Shown: in pieces, positions 24,106 through 31,330 of the stretch
Numbering within the stretch: position 1 is the first letter of the stretch
Layout of the letters: every line of letters starts with the position of its first letter
Assembly (NCBI GenBank): GCA_900313725.1
Contig: OMSK01000030.1
Location: 1 to 34,102 of the forward strand
DNA from: an uncultured Bacillota bacterium
GTDB lineage: Bacteria > Bacillota_I > Bacilli_A > RF39 > UBA660
DNA: 34,102 bases
Direction of reading: 5' to 3'
Notes under the pieces: generated by a model
Told to the model about the DNA's origin: nothing
Databases searched by the model: none
Seen by the model: only the letters and a program-made list of their open reading frames with translations
Program-made: the position numbers and the translations under genes

Positions 24106-25461
24106 TTATTTTCCTAAACAAAAATTTGCAAACATTTCATTTAATAAATTATCATTGTAACTTTCACCTAATATTTCATTTAATTTTTCACATGCATTTT
24201 TAATATCAATTTCTACCATATCAATTGGTATATTATTATTTATATTACTAATTGCTGATTCTATATTTTTTAATGATTCCTTTAATAATGCTATATCTTT
24301 CGCATTATTTAAATAAGTTAAATCTGATGTTTGAATTTTTTCTAAATTATATATTTCTTTTATTTTTAATTTTAATTTTGATAATCCTTCATTATTTAAT
24401 ACACTCATTTTAATGATATTATCTAATTTTAAATTATCTATATCTAATTTATTTTCAAGATCACATTTATTTATTACTATAATATAATTTTTATTTTTAA
24501 TCTTATTTAGTAAATCTATTTCTTCTTTTGTTATTTTTTCATTATTATTTAAAACAAATATTAATAAATCAGATTTATCAATTAATTCTATACTTTTTTC
24601 TACACCTATTTTTTCTACAGTATTATTAGTTTCTCTAATACCTGCGGTATCTAATATATTTAATATTATCCCATCAATTATTACTTGTCCTTCCACAATA
24701 TCTCTTGTTGTTCCCTCAATATCTGTAACAATTGCTTTTTCTTCTTCTAATAACATATTAAGTAAACTACTTTTACCTACATTTGGTTTACCAATAATTG
24801 AAGTTGTTATTCCATCTTTAATCAATTTTCCATCATAACTTTTTTTTATAATATCTTTCATTTCTTCTTTTAATGATTCTAAATCTGGTAATATTTTTTC
24901 ATTTGTTAAAACTTCTATATCATCATATTCTGGATAATCAATATTTACTTCTATGTTTGATAATATTTTTAATTCTTTATTTTTTAAATTTTTAATTATT
25001 TTTGATACTTCACCATTTAATCCATTTATTGCCATTTTTCTTGATTGTTCTGTTTTTGAATTAATTAAATCCATTACAGATTCAGCTTCAATTCTATCAA
25101 TTCTTCCATTTAAAAATGCTCTTTTTGTAAATTCTCCTGGTTCTGCTAATCTACAACCATTCATCAATAATATTTCGAGTATTTTATTTGTAATTGCTAT
25201 TCCACCATGACAATTAATTTCAACTACATCTTCCATAGTAAATGTCTTAGGTGCTTTCATAATACTTACTAATACTTCATCAATTATTTTATTATTTTCT
25301 ACTATTTTTCCATAATTAATAGTGTGTGATTCTACCTTTTCTAAATCTTTACCCTTAAATATTTTATTAACTATTTTAATTGATTCATTACCACTTACTC
25401 TTATTATGGAAATAGCTCCTACTCCACTTGCTGTTGAAATAGCACAAATTGTATCTTCCAT
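24106..25461 (-). CDS. mnmE: tRNA modification GTPase MnmE (TrmE)
   Basis: The 451-residue K+-activated GTPase is partner of MnmG in wobble-uridine modification. The N-terminal tetrahydrofolate-binding domain contains ATASGVGAI-like STASGVGAISIIRVSG and CRLAEPGEFTKRAFLNGR. The G domain carries G1 GKPNVGKS (224-231), GTTRDI, DTAGIRET and NKCD. The C-terminus is the diagnostic FANFCLGK with the conserved cysteine. The start at 25461 follows AAAGGAG; an in-frame codon nine residues earlier lies within the upstream hairpin. It follows jag and is followed by the Fic-like gene after one base. Confidence 0.97.
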   Translation of the reverse strand: MEDTICAISTASGVGAISIIRVSGNESIKIVNKIFKGKDLEKVESHTINYGKIVENNKIIDEVLVSIMKAPKTFTMEDVVEINCHGGIAITNKILEILLMNGCRLAEPGEFTKRAFLNGRIDRIEAESVMDLINSKTEQSRKMAINGLNGEVSKIIKNLKNKELKILSNIEVNIDYPEYDDIEVLTNEKILPDLESLKEEMKDIIKKSYDGKLIKDGITTSIIGKPNVGKSSLLNMLLEEEKAIVTDIEGTTRDIVEGQVIIDGIILNILDTAGIRETNNTVEKIGVEKSIELIDKSDLLIFVLNNNEKITKEEIDLLNKIKNKNYIIVINKCDLENKLDIDNLKLDNIIKMSVLNNEGLSKLKLKIKEIYNLEKIQTSDLTYLNNAKDIALLKESLKNIESAISNINNNIPIDMVEIDIKNACEKLNEILGESYNDNLLNEMFANFCLGK

Positions 25462-25475
25462 ATTACTCCTTTCTA

Positions 25476-25502
25476 AAAATAAACACATTAAGTGTTTATT
25501 TT
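25476..25502 (-). terminator. Hairpin between jag and mnmE, probable terminator or attenuator
   Basis: An 11-bp stem (25476-25486 with 25492-25502) with a 5-nt loop overlaps the jag stop; the minus strand continues TTTATTTTTAG. The downstream mnmE ribosome-binding site begins at once, so partial readthrough is plausible. Confidence 0.55.
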
Positions 25503-26110
25503 TCTACATATCTTATAACAATATGTCTATCTTTTCCTTCTCCTTCACTTTCTGTACTTATATTTTCATAATCATTTAGTACATTGTGAATATATCTTCT
25601 TTCATATGAATTCATAGGATCTAATGACACATCTACCTTTGTTTTTTGAACTTCTCTTGCTATTTTCTTTATTTCTCTTTCTAATATTTTAAGTTTCTTT
25701 TCTTTATAATTACTTATATCAATATTTACTTTAATAACCATATCAGTTTTTACTTTAAGACTTTGTCTTAATAAATTTTGTATAGCTGTTAAATTTTTTC
25801 CTTCTTTACCTATTAATAAAGAGTTATTACTTGTTAATAATGTAACATTAAAACTATCATTTTTATATAAAATTTCAGTTTCAATATCAATATTCATAGA
25901 ATTACCTAATTCTTTAAAATAATCATTTATATATTCTTTAATATCTGATTTTTGTACAACATTTATAATTGTTTTTCCACTTTTAAATAATTTTCCTTCT
26001 ACTTTTTCACTATTATAAAATAAATTATTTTGTTCACAATTAAGTTCAACCATTGCTTTATTTAAAGCATCTTCTTCAGTTTTTCCCTCAAACTTATTTA
26101 TTTTTAGCAT
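25496..26110 (-). CDS. jag: Jag/KhpB RNA-binding protein
   Basis: The 204-residue protein has the three-domain Jag layout. The N-terminal Jag_N domain (1-50) is FEGKTEEDALNKAMVEL, then the KH-type domain (about 80-138) has LLIGKEGKNLTAIQNLLRQ, and the C-terminal R3H domain (about 140-204) has PMNSYERRYIHNVLNDYENI and GKDRHIVIRYVEK. KhpB acts with KhpA in RNA binding and influences cell division and wall synthesis in Firmicutes. Its start overlaps the end of yidC by 17 bases, the conserved yidC-jag pair. Confidence 0.95.
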   Translation of the reverse strand: MLKINKFEGKTEEDALNKAMVELNCEQNNLFYNSEKVEGKLFKSGKTIINVVQKSDIKEYINDYFKELGNSMNIDIETEILYKNDSFNVTLLTSNNSLLIGKEGKNLTAIQNLLRQSLKVKTDMVIKVNIDISNYKEKKLKILEREIKKIAREVQKTKVDVSLDPMNSYERRYIHNVLNDYENISTESEGEGKDRHIVIRYVEK

Positions 26111-27044
26111 TTTCTTTACCTCTCTTAACTAATAAATTTTGTACTATTGTAAATAAACTTGTTGTTGTCCAATAGAAAGCAATACCAGTTGAAATAGAGA
26201 ATGCCATAATTGTCATCATTACCACCATTACTTTTGACATTGTTTTCATTTGTTTTTCTTGATCAGCACTCATTGAAGCACCTGAATTTAATTTAAATGA
26301 GAAATATGTTGATACAGATATTATTACAATAAATACTAAATATTTATAATCTCCTTTAGATACAGCATTCATTGGACTTAATCCTAAATCAAATCCTAAA
26401 AATTTTTCTTCAAATATTACTGGAATACGTAATATTGCTTCATAGAAAGCAAAGAATAATGGAATTTGAAATATTGAAAATAAACAAGTACTCATAGGAT
26501 TAATATCATATTTTTTATAAATCATCATCATTTCTTGTGATTTTTGCATTGTAGATTGTTGATCTTTTTTACCTTCATATTTTTTTTCTAATTTTTTAAG
26601 TTCAGGACCTGCTTTTTTCATATTTTCTGATTGCATTGCTGCTTTTTTAGTTAATGGATAAGCTATTAATCTAATAAATATAGTCGCAAGTATTAAACCT
26701 AAACCATAGTTTTTAACTACTCTACCAATTTGAATAATTATTATTGCGATTACTTTAACAAATATATTATCCCATAATCCATGATATTTACCTGACATAT
26801 TCATTTTTTCACATGTTGGTAATTTTTTAAGATTTACTTTTTTATTAGATTTTTTATTATATTGTTCATATAATTTTAACATATCTTTATCAGTTGGTTT
26901 ACATAATATATTAGTTACTAAACTTTGACCTGTTTTTTCATTTTTAACCATTTTTTTATCTACTTTACCATATTTAACGCATCCTGTTAGTGATGTAATA
27001 CATGTTAATACTACAAATAATTTTAATAATCTTTTCTTTTTCAT
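26094..27044 (-). CDS. yidC: Membrane protein insertase YidC (lipoprotein form)
   Basis: The 316-residue YidC/Oxa1 insertase folds and inserts membrane proteins, alone or with SecYEG. A lipoprotein signal peptide MKKKRLLKLFVVLTCITSLTGC ends in the lipobox LTGC (C22), so Lgt should lipidate it; I write it as MKKKRLLKL then VVLTCITSLTGC. Core features are GLGLILATIFIRLIAYPL with the conserved groove arginine, an amphipathic helical hairpin (about 140-175), then NPMSTCLFSIFQIPLFFAFYEAI, split as NPMSTCLFSIFQ and IPLFFAFY, and final helices with FYWTTTSLFTIVQN. About 70 residues separate the lipid anchor from the first core helix, longer than in Bacillus SpoIIIJ. It abuts rnpA directly and overlaps jag. 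Confidence 0.95.
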   Translation of the reverse strand: MKKKRLLKLFVVLTCITSLTGCVKYGKVDKKMVKNEKTGQSLVTNILCKPTDKDMLKLYEQYNKKSNKKVNLKKLPTCEKMNMSGKYHGLWDNIFVKVIAIIIIQIGRVVKNYGLGLILATIFIRLIAYPLTKKAAMQSENMKKAGPELKKLEKKYEGKKDQQSTMQKSQEMMMIYKKYDINPMSTCLFSIFQIPLFFAFYEAILRIPVIFEEKFLGFDLGLSPMNAVSKGDYKYLVFIVIISVSTYFSFKLNSGASMSADQEKQMKTMSKVMVVMMTIMAFSISTGIAFYWTTTSLFTIVQNLLVKRGKENAKNK

Positions 27045-27374
27045 TTAATTCTCCTTTATTTTAAGTGTTGATAAAATATAATTTAAATCTTCACTGTTTT
27101 GATTAAAGTCATTTTCTAAAAAACTTTTCCTTATTATTATAATACAATTAAACTTTTTTTCATAGATATTTTTAGAAATAATTTCTCTAACTTGTCTTTT
27201 AATTTTATTTCTAACAACTGCATTACCTAATTTTTTACTAACACTTATACCGAATTTATATACATTATCAGATTTTTCCACATATACCATAAAACCTTTG
27301 AATTTAAATGGTTTTTCTGCTTTAATGATTCTAATAAAATCTCTATTATCTTTTAATATATTTATTTTTTTCAT
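27045..27374 (-). CDS. rnpA: Ribonuclease P protein component
   Basis: The 109-residue protein subunit of RNase P removes tRNA 5' leaders together with the rnpB RNA (not seen in this window). It includes LKDNRDFIRIIKAEKPF and the RNR signature GNAVVRNKIKRQVREI. The length is typical (110-120). I chose the ATG at 27374 (MKKINILK) because family members start there; a GTG at 27392 lies within a hairpin. No Shine-Dalgarno sequence precedes either codon, and a terminator-like hairpin sits only eight bases upstream. The stop abuts the yidC start directly. Confidence 0.95.
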   Translation of the reverse strand: MKKINILKDNRDFIRIIKAEKPFKFKGFMVYVEKSDNVYKFGISVSKKLGNAVVRNKIKRQVREIISKNIYEKKFNCIIIIRKSFLENDFNQNSEDLNYILSTLKIKEN

Positions 27375-27381
27375 ATATATC

Positions 27382-27410
27382 AAAAAAATCACTGTTAATA
27401 CAGTGATTTT
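27382..27410 (-). terminator. Intrinsic terminator between rpmH and rnpA
   Basis: The 11-bp stem AAAATCACTGT/ACAGTGATTTT (27385-27395 with 27400-27410) has a 4-nt loop and continues as seven T on the minus strand. It starts just after the rpmH stop and ends eight bases before the rnpA start codon, so it can reduce rnpA and downstream expression relative to rpmH. Confidence 0.75.
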
Positions 27411-27411
27411 A

Positions 27412-27534
27412 TTAACGTGATAATACTTTACGTCCTTTTTTTCTTCTGTTATTTATAATATTAGTTTTCATTCTAGCAAAAAATCCTTGTTTTTTACTTC
27501 TTCTTCTATTATTTGGTTGATAAGTTCTTTTCAT
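27412..27534 (-). CDS. rpmH: 50S ribosomal protein bL34 (short form, 40 residues)
   Basis: Reading the minus strand from the ATG at 27534 gives [18 protein letters not shown], then [22 protein letters not shown] and a TAA, 40 residues in all. The N-terminus and the C-terminal KGRKVLS match bL34 very well. The family is usually 44 residues; compared with Bacillus L34, four residues are missing in the middle, in the segment after RM that normally reads like KNGRLVLARRRR. The ribosome-binding site AGGAGGTG is strong, and a perfect promoter lies upstream. It is the first gene of the rpmH-rnpA-yidC-jag group, adjoining the origin. Confidence 0.95.
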   Translation of the reverse strand: MKRTYQPNNRRRSKKQGFFARMKTNIINNRRKKGRKVLSR

Positions 27535-27577
27535 AGTACACCTCCTATAATATATAATTTATCGGCTTGCTCTTAAG

Positions 27578-27606
27578 ATTATATATGTTTTTTTATTATT
27601 TGTCAA
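27578..27606 (-). promoter_or_regulatory. Perfect-consensus sigma-A promoter of rpmH
   Basis: Minus strand: TTGACA (27601-27606), exactly 17 bp, TATAAT (27578-27583), about 44 bp before the start codon. Confidence 0.8.
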
Positions 27607-27982
27607 TGAATTTTATTATTAAAATCAAAATAATTCATAGTAACATTATTTTATCAAATTTTTTTTAGAAAAAAAATAGTTGTTGATAATTTTATTTTAT
27701 TTAACATATTTTTTTACACATTAATTAATTTTCCACCATATAAATTTTATTTTAACCATTATTTTTTAATATTTTTTTATTTTCCACAATAAATGTAGAA
27801 AACTTTATTAACAATAAAAATATATGTTATTAATTTATCCACATATTTTGTGGATTACTACTTTTTATTTTATATTTTAATATTTTTTTATGGTGGAAAA
27901 CTTTTTATTTTATAATTTTCCACATTTTTTTGTTTATTTTTTAATAAATATAAGGTAAAATAAGTTTACAAGGTGATTAAGT
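27607..27982. other. oriC, upstream part: DnaA-box cluster between rpmH and dnaA
   Basis: This 376-bp, very AT-rich gene-free stretch holds a perfect DnaA box TTATCCACA (27835-27843). Near matches are TTTTACACA (27712-27720), TTTTCCACC (27729-27737), TTTTCCACA (27780-27788 and 27916-27924), and on the minus strand TAATCCACA (27849-27857), TTTTCCACC (27892-27900) and TTATCAACA (27681-27689). It also must contain the dnaA promoter, for which I see only weak candidates. Position and box density match the incAB half of the Bacillus origin. Confidence 0.85.
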
Positions 27983-29338
27983 ATGAATGTAGAACAACTA
28001 TGGAATTCATTTTTAGAAAAAATAAAAGGTAGAATTTCAAAAATTTCATATGATACTTGGTTTGCTGATTCAAAGTTAATTGAAATAAAAGATAATGTAG
28101 CAATTGTTTTAGTTTCAATGCATATTCAAAAGAAAAATCTAAAAGAAAATTACAACGATTTAATTGAAGAAGTATTTACAGAAGTATCCGGATCTAATTT
28201 TAAATTTAAATATGTTTTAGAAGAAGAATTAGAAAATAATATTGAAATTAATACTGATGTAATAGGGGTACCAAATAATAATTTTGAAACAAATCTTAAT
28301 TCTAAATATACATTTGATAATTTTATAGTAGGGGAAAGTAATAAATTTGCACATGCTACTGCTGTTGCCGTAGCAGAAAGCCCTGGTCAAATGTATAATC
28401 CATTATTTATATATGGAAGTAGTGGATTGGGAAAAACTCATTTAATGCACGCAATAGGTAATTATATTGTGGAAAATAAAAATAAAAGAGTTTTATATGT
28501 TACATGCGAAAAATTTGTTGAAGATTTTATAGGTACTACCAGAAAGAAAAATAAAAACAATAGTGAGAATTTTGATGTAGTAGAAATATTTAAAAAGAAA
28601 TATAGAGATATTGATGTATTAATAATAGATGATATTCAATATTTGGGAAATGCAAATCAAACTCAGCAAGAATTTTTTAATACATTTAACGATTTATATG
28701 GAAATAATAAACAAATAATAATTTCTTCTGATAGATCACCTGAAGATTTAAAATTATTGGAAGAAAGATTAATAACAAGATTTAACTGGGGAATAACTAC
28801 TATTATTTCTCCACCAGATTTTGAATTAAGAATGAATATAATAGACAACAAAATAGATAATAACATGCTAAATAATAGTTTTCCACAAGATGTTAAAGAA
28901 TATATTGCAAGTAATTGTACAAGTGATGTTAGAAAACTTGAAGGAGCTATAACAAGAGTAGTTGCTTATGCAACAATGATGAGTGGTTCAGATATTACAT
29001 TAGATTTAGCAATTGATGCTTTACAAGATTATTTTACAAAACCAATTATGAATAAAAATAAAATAGATCAAGTAATGCAAATAGTTTCTAACTACTATAA
29101 TATCAAAGTAGAAGATTTAAAAAGTAAAAAAAGAAAAAATGAAATTGCTTTTCCAAGACAAGTAGCAATGTATATTTGTAGAAATATTTTAGATGAGTCA
29201 TTAACTAAAATAGGAATAGAATTTGGTGGAAAAGATCATACTACAGTTATGCACTCAGTTAATAAAATAAGTAAACTAATTAAAGATGATAATAAGTTTG
29301 AAATGGAAATAAATAAATTAATTAATCAAATAAAATAG
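27983..29338 (+). CDS. dnaA: Chromosomal replication initiator protein DnaA
   Basis: The 451-residue AAA+ initiator binds DnaA boxes and opens oriC. Domain I (1-80) contains ISYDTWFADSKLIEI, and a short linker follows. The AAA+ domain has KYTFDNFIVGESN, Walker A GSSGLGKTHLMHA (145-157), Walker B LIIDDIQYLGN, the arginine-finger region SDRSPEDL and LEERLITRFNWG. Domain IV has the box-recognition signature GGKDHTTVMHSVNKI. The length is as in Bacillus (446). It begins after AAGGTG and is flanked by DnaA boxes on both sides, consistent with autoregulation. Confidence 0.98.
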   Translation: MNVEQLWNSFLEKIKGRISKISYDTWFADSKLIEIKDNVAIVLVSMHIQKKNLKENYNDLIEEVFTEVSGSNFKFKYVLEEELENNIEINTDVIGVPNNNFETNLNSKYTFDNFIVGESNKFAHATAVAVAESPGQMYNPLFIYGSSGLGKTHLMHAIGNYIVENKNKRVLYVTCEKFVEDFIGTTRKKNKNNSENFDVVEIFKKKYRDIDVLIIDDIQYLGNANQTQQEFFNTFNDLYGNNKQIIISSDRSPEDLKLLEERLITRFNWGITTIISPPDFELRMNIIDNKIDNNMLNNSFPQDVKEYIASNCTSDVRKLEGAITRVVAYATMMSGSDITLDLAIDALQDYFTKPIMNKNKIDQVMQIVSNYYNIKVEDLKSKKRKNEIAFPRQVAMYICRNILDESLTKIGIEFGGKDHTTVMHSVNKISKLIKDDNKFEMEINKLINQIK

Positions 29339-29488
29339 TGGAAAAAAAATAATTATTAACTTTATTTAAATTATTAAAATTTGTTAAAATACAATATCTA
29401 AAAAAGTTTTCCACTTTTTCCACCTTAATAATAAAAATAATTAAAAAAATATAATATATAAATTTTAAATTTTGAGGGAGGTTATAAT
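29337..29488. other. oriC, downstream part: dnaA-dnaN spacer with DnaA boxes and AT-rich region
   Basis: DnaA-box-like 9-mers are AGTGGAAAA (29337-29345, minus orientation TTTTCCACT) and two directly abutting boxes TTTTCCACT (29407-29415) and TTTTCCACC (29416-29424). TAATAATAA (29426-29434), compatible with DnaA-trio repeats, and about 35 bp of nearly pure A/T follow immediately. This order resembles the unwinding (incC) half of the Bacillus origin. The dnaN promoter must also be here or upstream. Confidence 0.75.
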
Positions 29489-30610
29489 ATGAAATTTGAA
29501 ATTAAACAAAATATATTAATTGAACATTTAAATTATGTAATAAAAGGAATATCTAGTAAAAATATAATTCCTGTACTTAATTGTATTAAATTTGAATTAA
29601 CTAACGATGGATTATATCTTATAAGTACTGATAATGATATCGCAATTAAAACTTTTATTAAGAAAGAAGATATTGAAAATATCGATAAATGTGGAGATAT
29701 ATTAGTATCAGGTAGATTTATATTTGATATAGTTAGAAAATTACCTAATACTATAATTAGTATTGAAGAAGTAATTGATAATAAAATAGTAATTAATACA
29801 GATAATTCATCATTTACATTAAATTGTAATAATCCTAGTGATTTTCCAATTATTGATTTAGAAGATAGTAAAACTCCTATTTCTATTAGTAAAAAAATAT
29901 TATCTAATATTATCAAACAGGTAAGTTTTGCTACTTCATCCCAAGAATCAAGACCAGTTCTTACAGGTATTAATTTTAAAATTAATGAAAATTTATTAGA
30001 ATGTACAGCTACTGATTCATATAGATTAGCAAAAAAGGTTATTGAATTAGAAGATAATGTTGGTGAAGAAGTAAACATAATAATTCCAACTAAAAATTTA
30101 ATAGAATTATCTAAATTATATCAATTAGATGATGAAAATATAGAAATGCATATATTTAATAATAAAGTTATTTTCAAATTTAATAATATAATATTTATGA
30201 GTAAATTAATAAATGGTAATTTTCCAGATACTTCTAAGTTAATACCAGAAGAATTTGAAACAATTGTAGAAGCAACTATTAATGATTATTATAATGCAAT
30301 AGATAGAGCATCATTACTTACTAGTGAGGAAGAAAAAAATATTATTAATTTAAAATTAGATAAAGAAAAAATGACAATTTCTTCAAATATTCCTGAAATA
30401 GGTAATGTAGAAGAAAATTTAATTGTTAAAAATAAAAAAGGAGAAAAAATTAATATTTCATTTTCATCAAAGTTTATGATGGATGCTATTAAATCATTTG
30501 AAAGTGAAGATATTGAAATATTATTTAATGGTGATATAAAACCAATTATAATTAAAAATCCTAATAGTGATGATTTAATTCAATTAATAGTACCTATTAG
30601 AACTTATTAA
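29489..30610 (+). CDS. dnaN: DNA polymerase III sliding clamp, beta subunit
   Basis: The 373-residue clamp forms a dimeric ring that tethers polymerase to DNA. Three repeated domains are recognisable. It begins MKFEIKQNILIEHLNYVIKG, with ISSKNIIPVLNCIKFEL in domain I. Domain II carries FATSSQESRPVLTGINFKI and ATDSYRLAKK (the DSHRLA-like motif), and the C-terminus is IKPIIIKNPNSDDLIQLIVPIRTY, split as IKPIIIKNP and IVPIRTY, the classical PMRxY-like end. The length is near the norm (about 378). It follows a strong GGGAGG site; a terminator overlapping its stop separates it from comK. Confidence 0.97.
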   Translation: MKFEIKQNILIEHLNYVIKGISSKNIIPVLNCIKFELTNDGLYLISTDNDIAIKTFIKKEDIENIDKCGDILVSGRFIFDIVRKLPNTIISIEEVIDNKIVINTDNSSFTLNCNNPSDFPIIDLEDSKTPISISKKILSNIIKQVSFATSSQESRPVLTGINFKINENLLECTATDSYRLAKKVIELEDNVGEEVNIIIPTKNLIELSKLYQLDDENIEMHIFNNKVIFKFNNIIFMSKLINGNFPDTSKLIPEEFETIVEATINDYYNAIDRASLLTSEEEKNIINLKLDKEKMTISSNIPEIGNVEENLIVKNKKGEKINISFSSKFMMDAIKSFESEDIEILFNGDIKPIIIKNPNSDDLIQLIVPIRTY

Positions 30611-30640
30611 CAGTATAAAAAATACTGTTTTTTTTATTTT
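30609..30640 (+). terminator. Intrinsic terminator after dnaN
   Basis: The 8-bp stem AACAGTAT/ATACTGTT (30609-30616 with 30622-30629) has a 5-nt loop and then T-rich sequence to 30640. The stop codon TAA overlaps the first bases of the stem. Confidence 0.8.
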
Positions 30641-30728
30641 TTTTATAAATCGACATAATTTGATAAAATTCGACAATATAAAAGAGTATAAGAATTATAA
30701 ATTTATTTGGGGGGGAGGTGGATTATTT

Positions 30729-31178
30729 ATGCTTGAATCATATGAAATTAATTATGATACATTAGCAATTATTCCAATTAATACAAGAATATCCAAAGTT
30801 ATTGAAAAAGATAAAAATTACATAGTTAATAAAAAATCAACAGAAATAATTGATGATAGTTGTAGATATTTTGGTAGTACTTTAAGTGGAAGACATGAAG
30901 CAACTAAAAATTTAATAGGTGTAAGTTATAAAAGTCCTATTATTATAGAAGAAACCAGAAATATTATATTTTTTCCAACAAGTTCTCCAAGATTTAATAA
31001 TTGTTATTGGATTGCTTTAAATAATATTAAAAGTAGTGAAAAATTAGATAATTTTTGTCAAATAATTTTTAATAATAATATTGAATTAGAATTAAATATT
31101 TCTTATGAATCATTACAAAATCAAATTCTAAGAGCAACTTTATTAGAATCTACATTAAAAAAAAGAATAAATTTATAA
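30729..31178 (+). CDS. comK: ComK-family competence transcription factor
   Basis: The 149-residue protein aligns along its length with Bacillus ComK: LESYEINYDTLAIIP, KVIEKDKNYIVNKKSTEIID, SCRYFGSTLSGRHEATKNL, SYKSPIIIEE, FFPTSSPRFNNCYWIALNNI and ISYESLQNQILRATLLES. ComK binds AT-rich K-boxes and activates DNA-uptake and recombination genes. The protein stops where Bacillus ComK (192 residues) begins its C-terminal extension, so the segment with the MecA-recognition motif FMLYPK is absent. The ATG at 30729 is preferred over an in-frame start 23 residues upstream because GGGAGGTGG precedes it. It has its own terminator and replaces yaaA between dnaN and recF. Whether the rest of the competence machinery exists cannot be seen here. 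Confidence 0.85.
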   Translation: MLESYEINYDTLAIIPINTRISKVIEKDKNYIVNKKSTEIIDDSCRYFGSTLSGRHEATKNLIGVSYKSPIIIEETRNIIFFPTSSPRFNNCYWIALNNIKSSEKLDNFCQIIFNNNIELELNISYESLQNQILRATLLESTLKKRINL

Positions 31179-31207
31179 AAAAAAATGTCTTTTTTAGACT
31201 TTTTTTT
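31177..31207 (+). terminator. Intrinsic terminator after comK
   Basis: A-tract plus GTCT/AGAC stem (31187-31190 with 31196-31199) with a T5 loop and one mismatch before the A/T pairing, ending in T8. Confidence 0.65.
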
Positions 31208-31237
31208 ATAATATTTCTATTTTTTTAGGTTTTTTTA

Positions 31238-31246
31238 TGATATAAT
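31238..31246 (+). promoter_or_regulatory. Extended -10 promoter upstream of recF
   Basis: TG-A-TATAAT (31238-31246) lies 85 bp before the recF start, in the comK-recF spacer; no clear -35. The remaining spacer (31247-31330) shows only AT-rich leader sequence. Confidence 0.5.
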
Positions 31247-31330
31247 TATATAGGTGTATAGGAGTACTTAAAAATAAAAAAATTAAAATAAACACTATTA
31301 AAATAAAAATTATAAAAAAAGAGGAATTTT

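Noticed and set aside
29533-30078. 181-codon minus-strand open frame within dnaN
   Set aside because: It is antisense to a fully convincing dnaN and lacks a ribosome-binding site or family features; it arises from AT-rich codon use.
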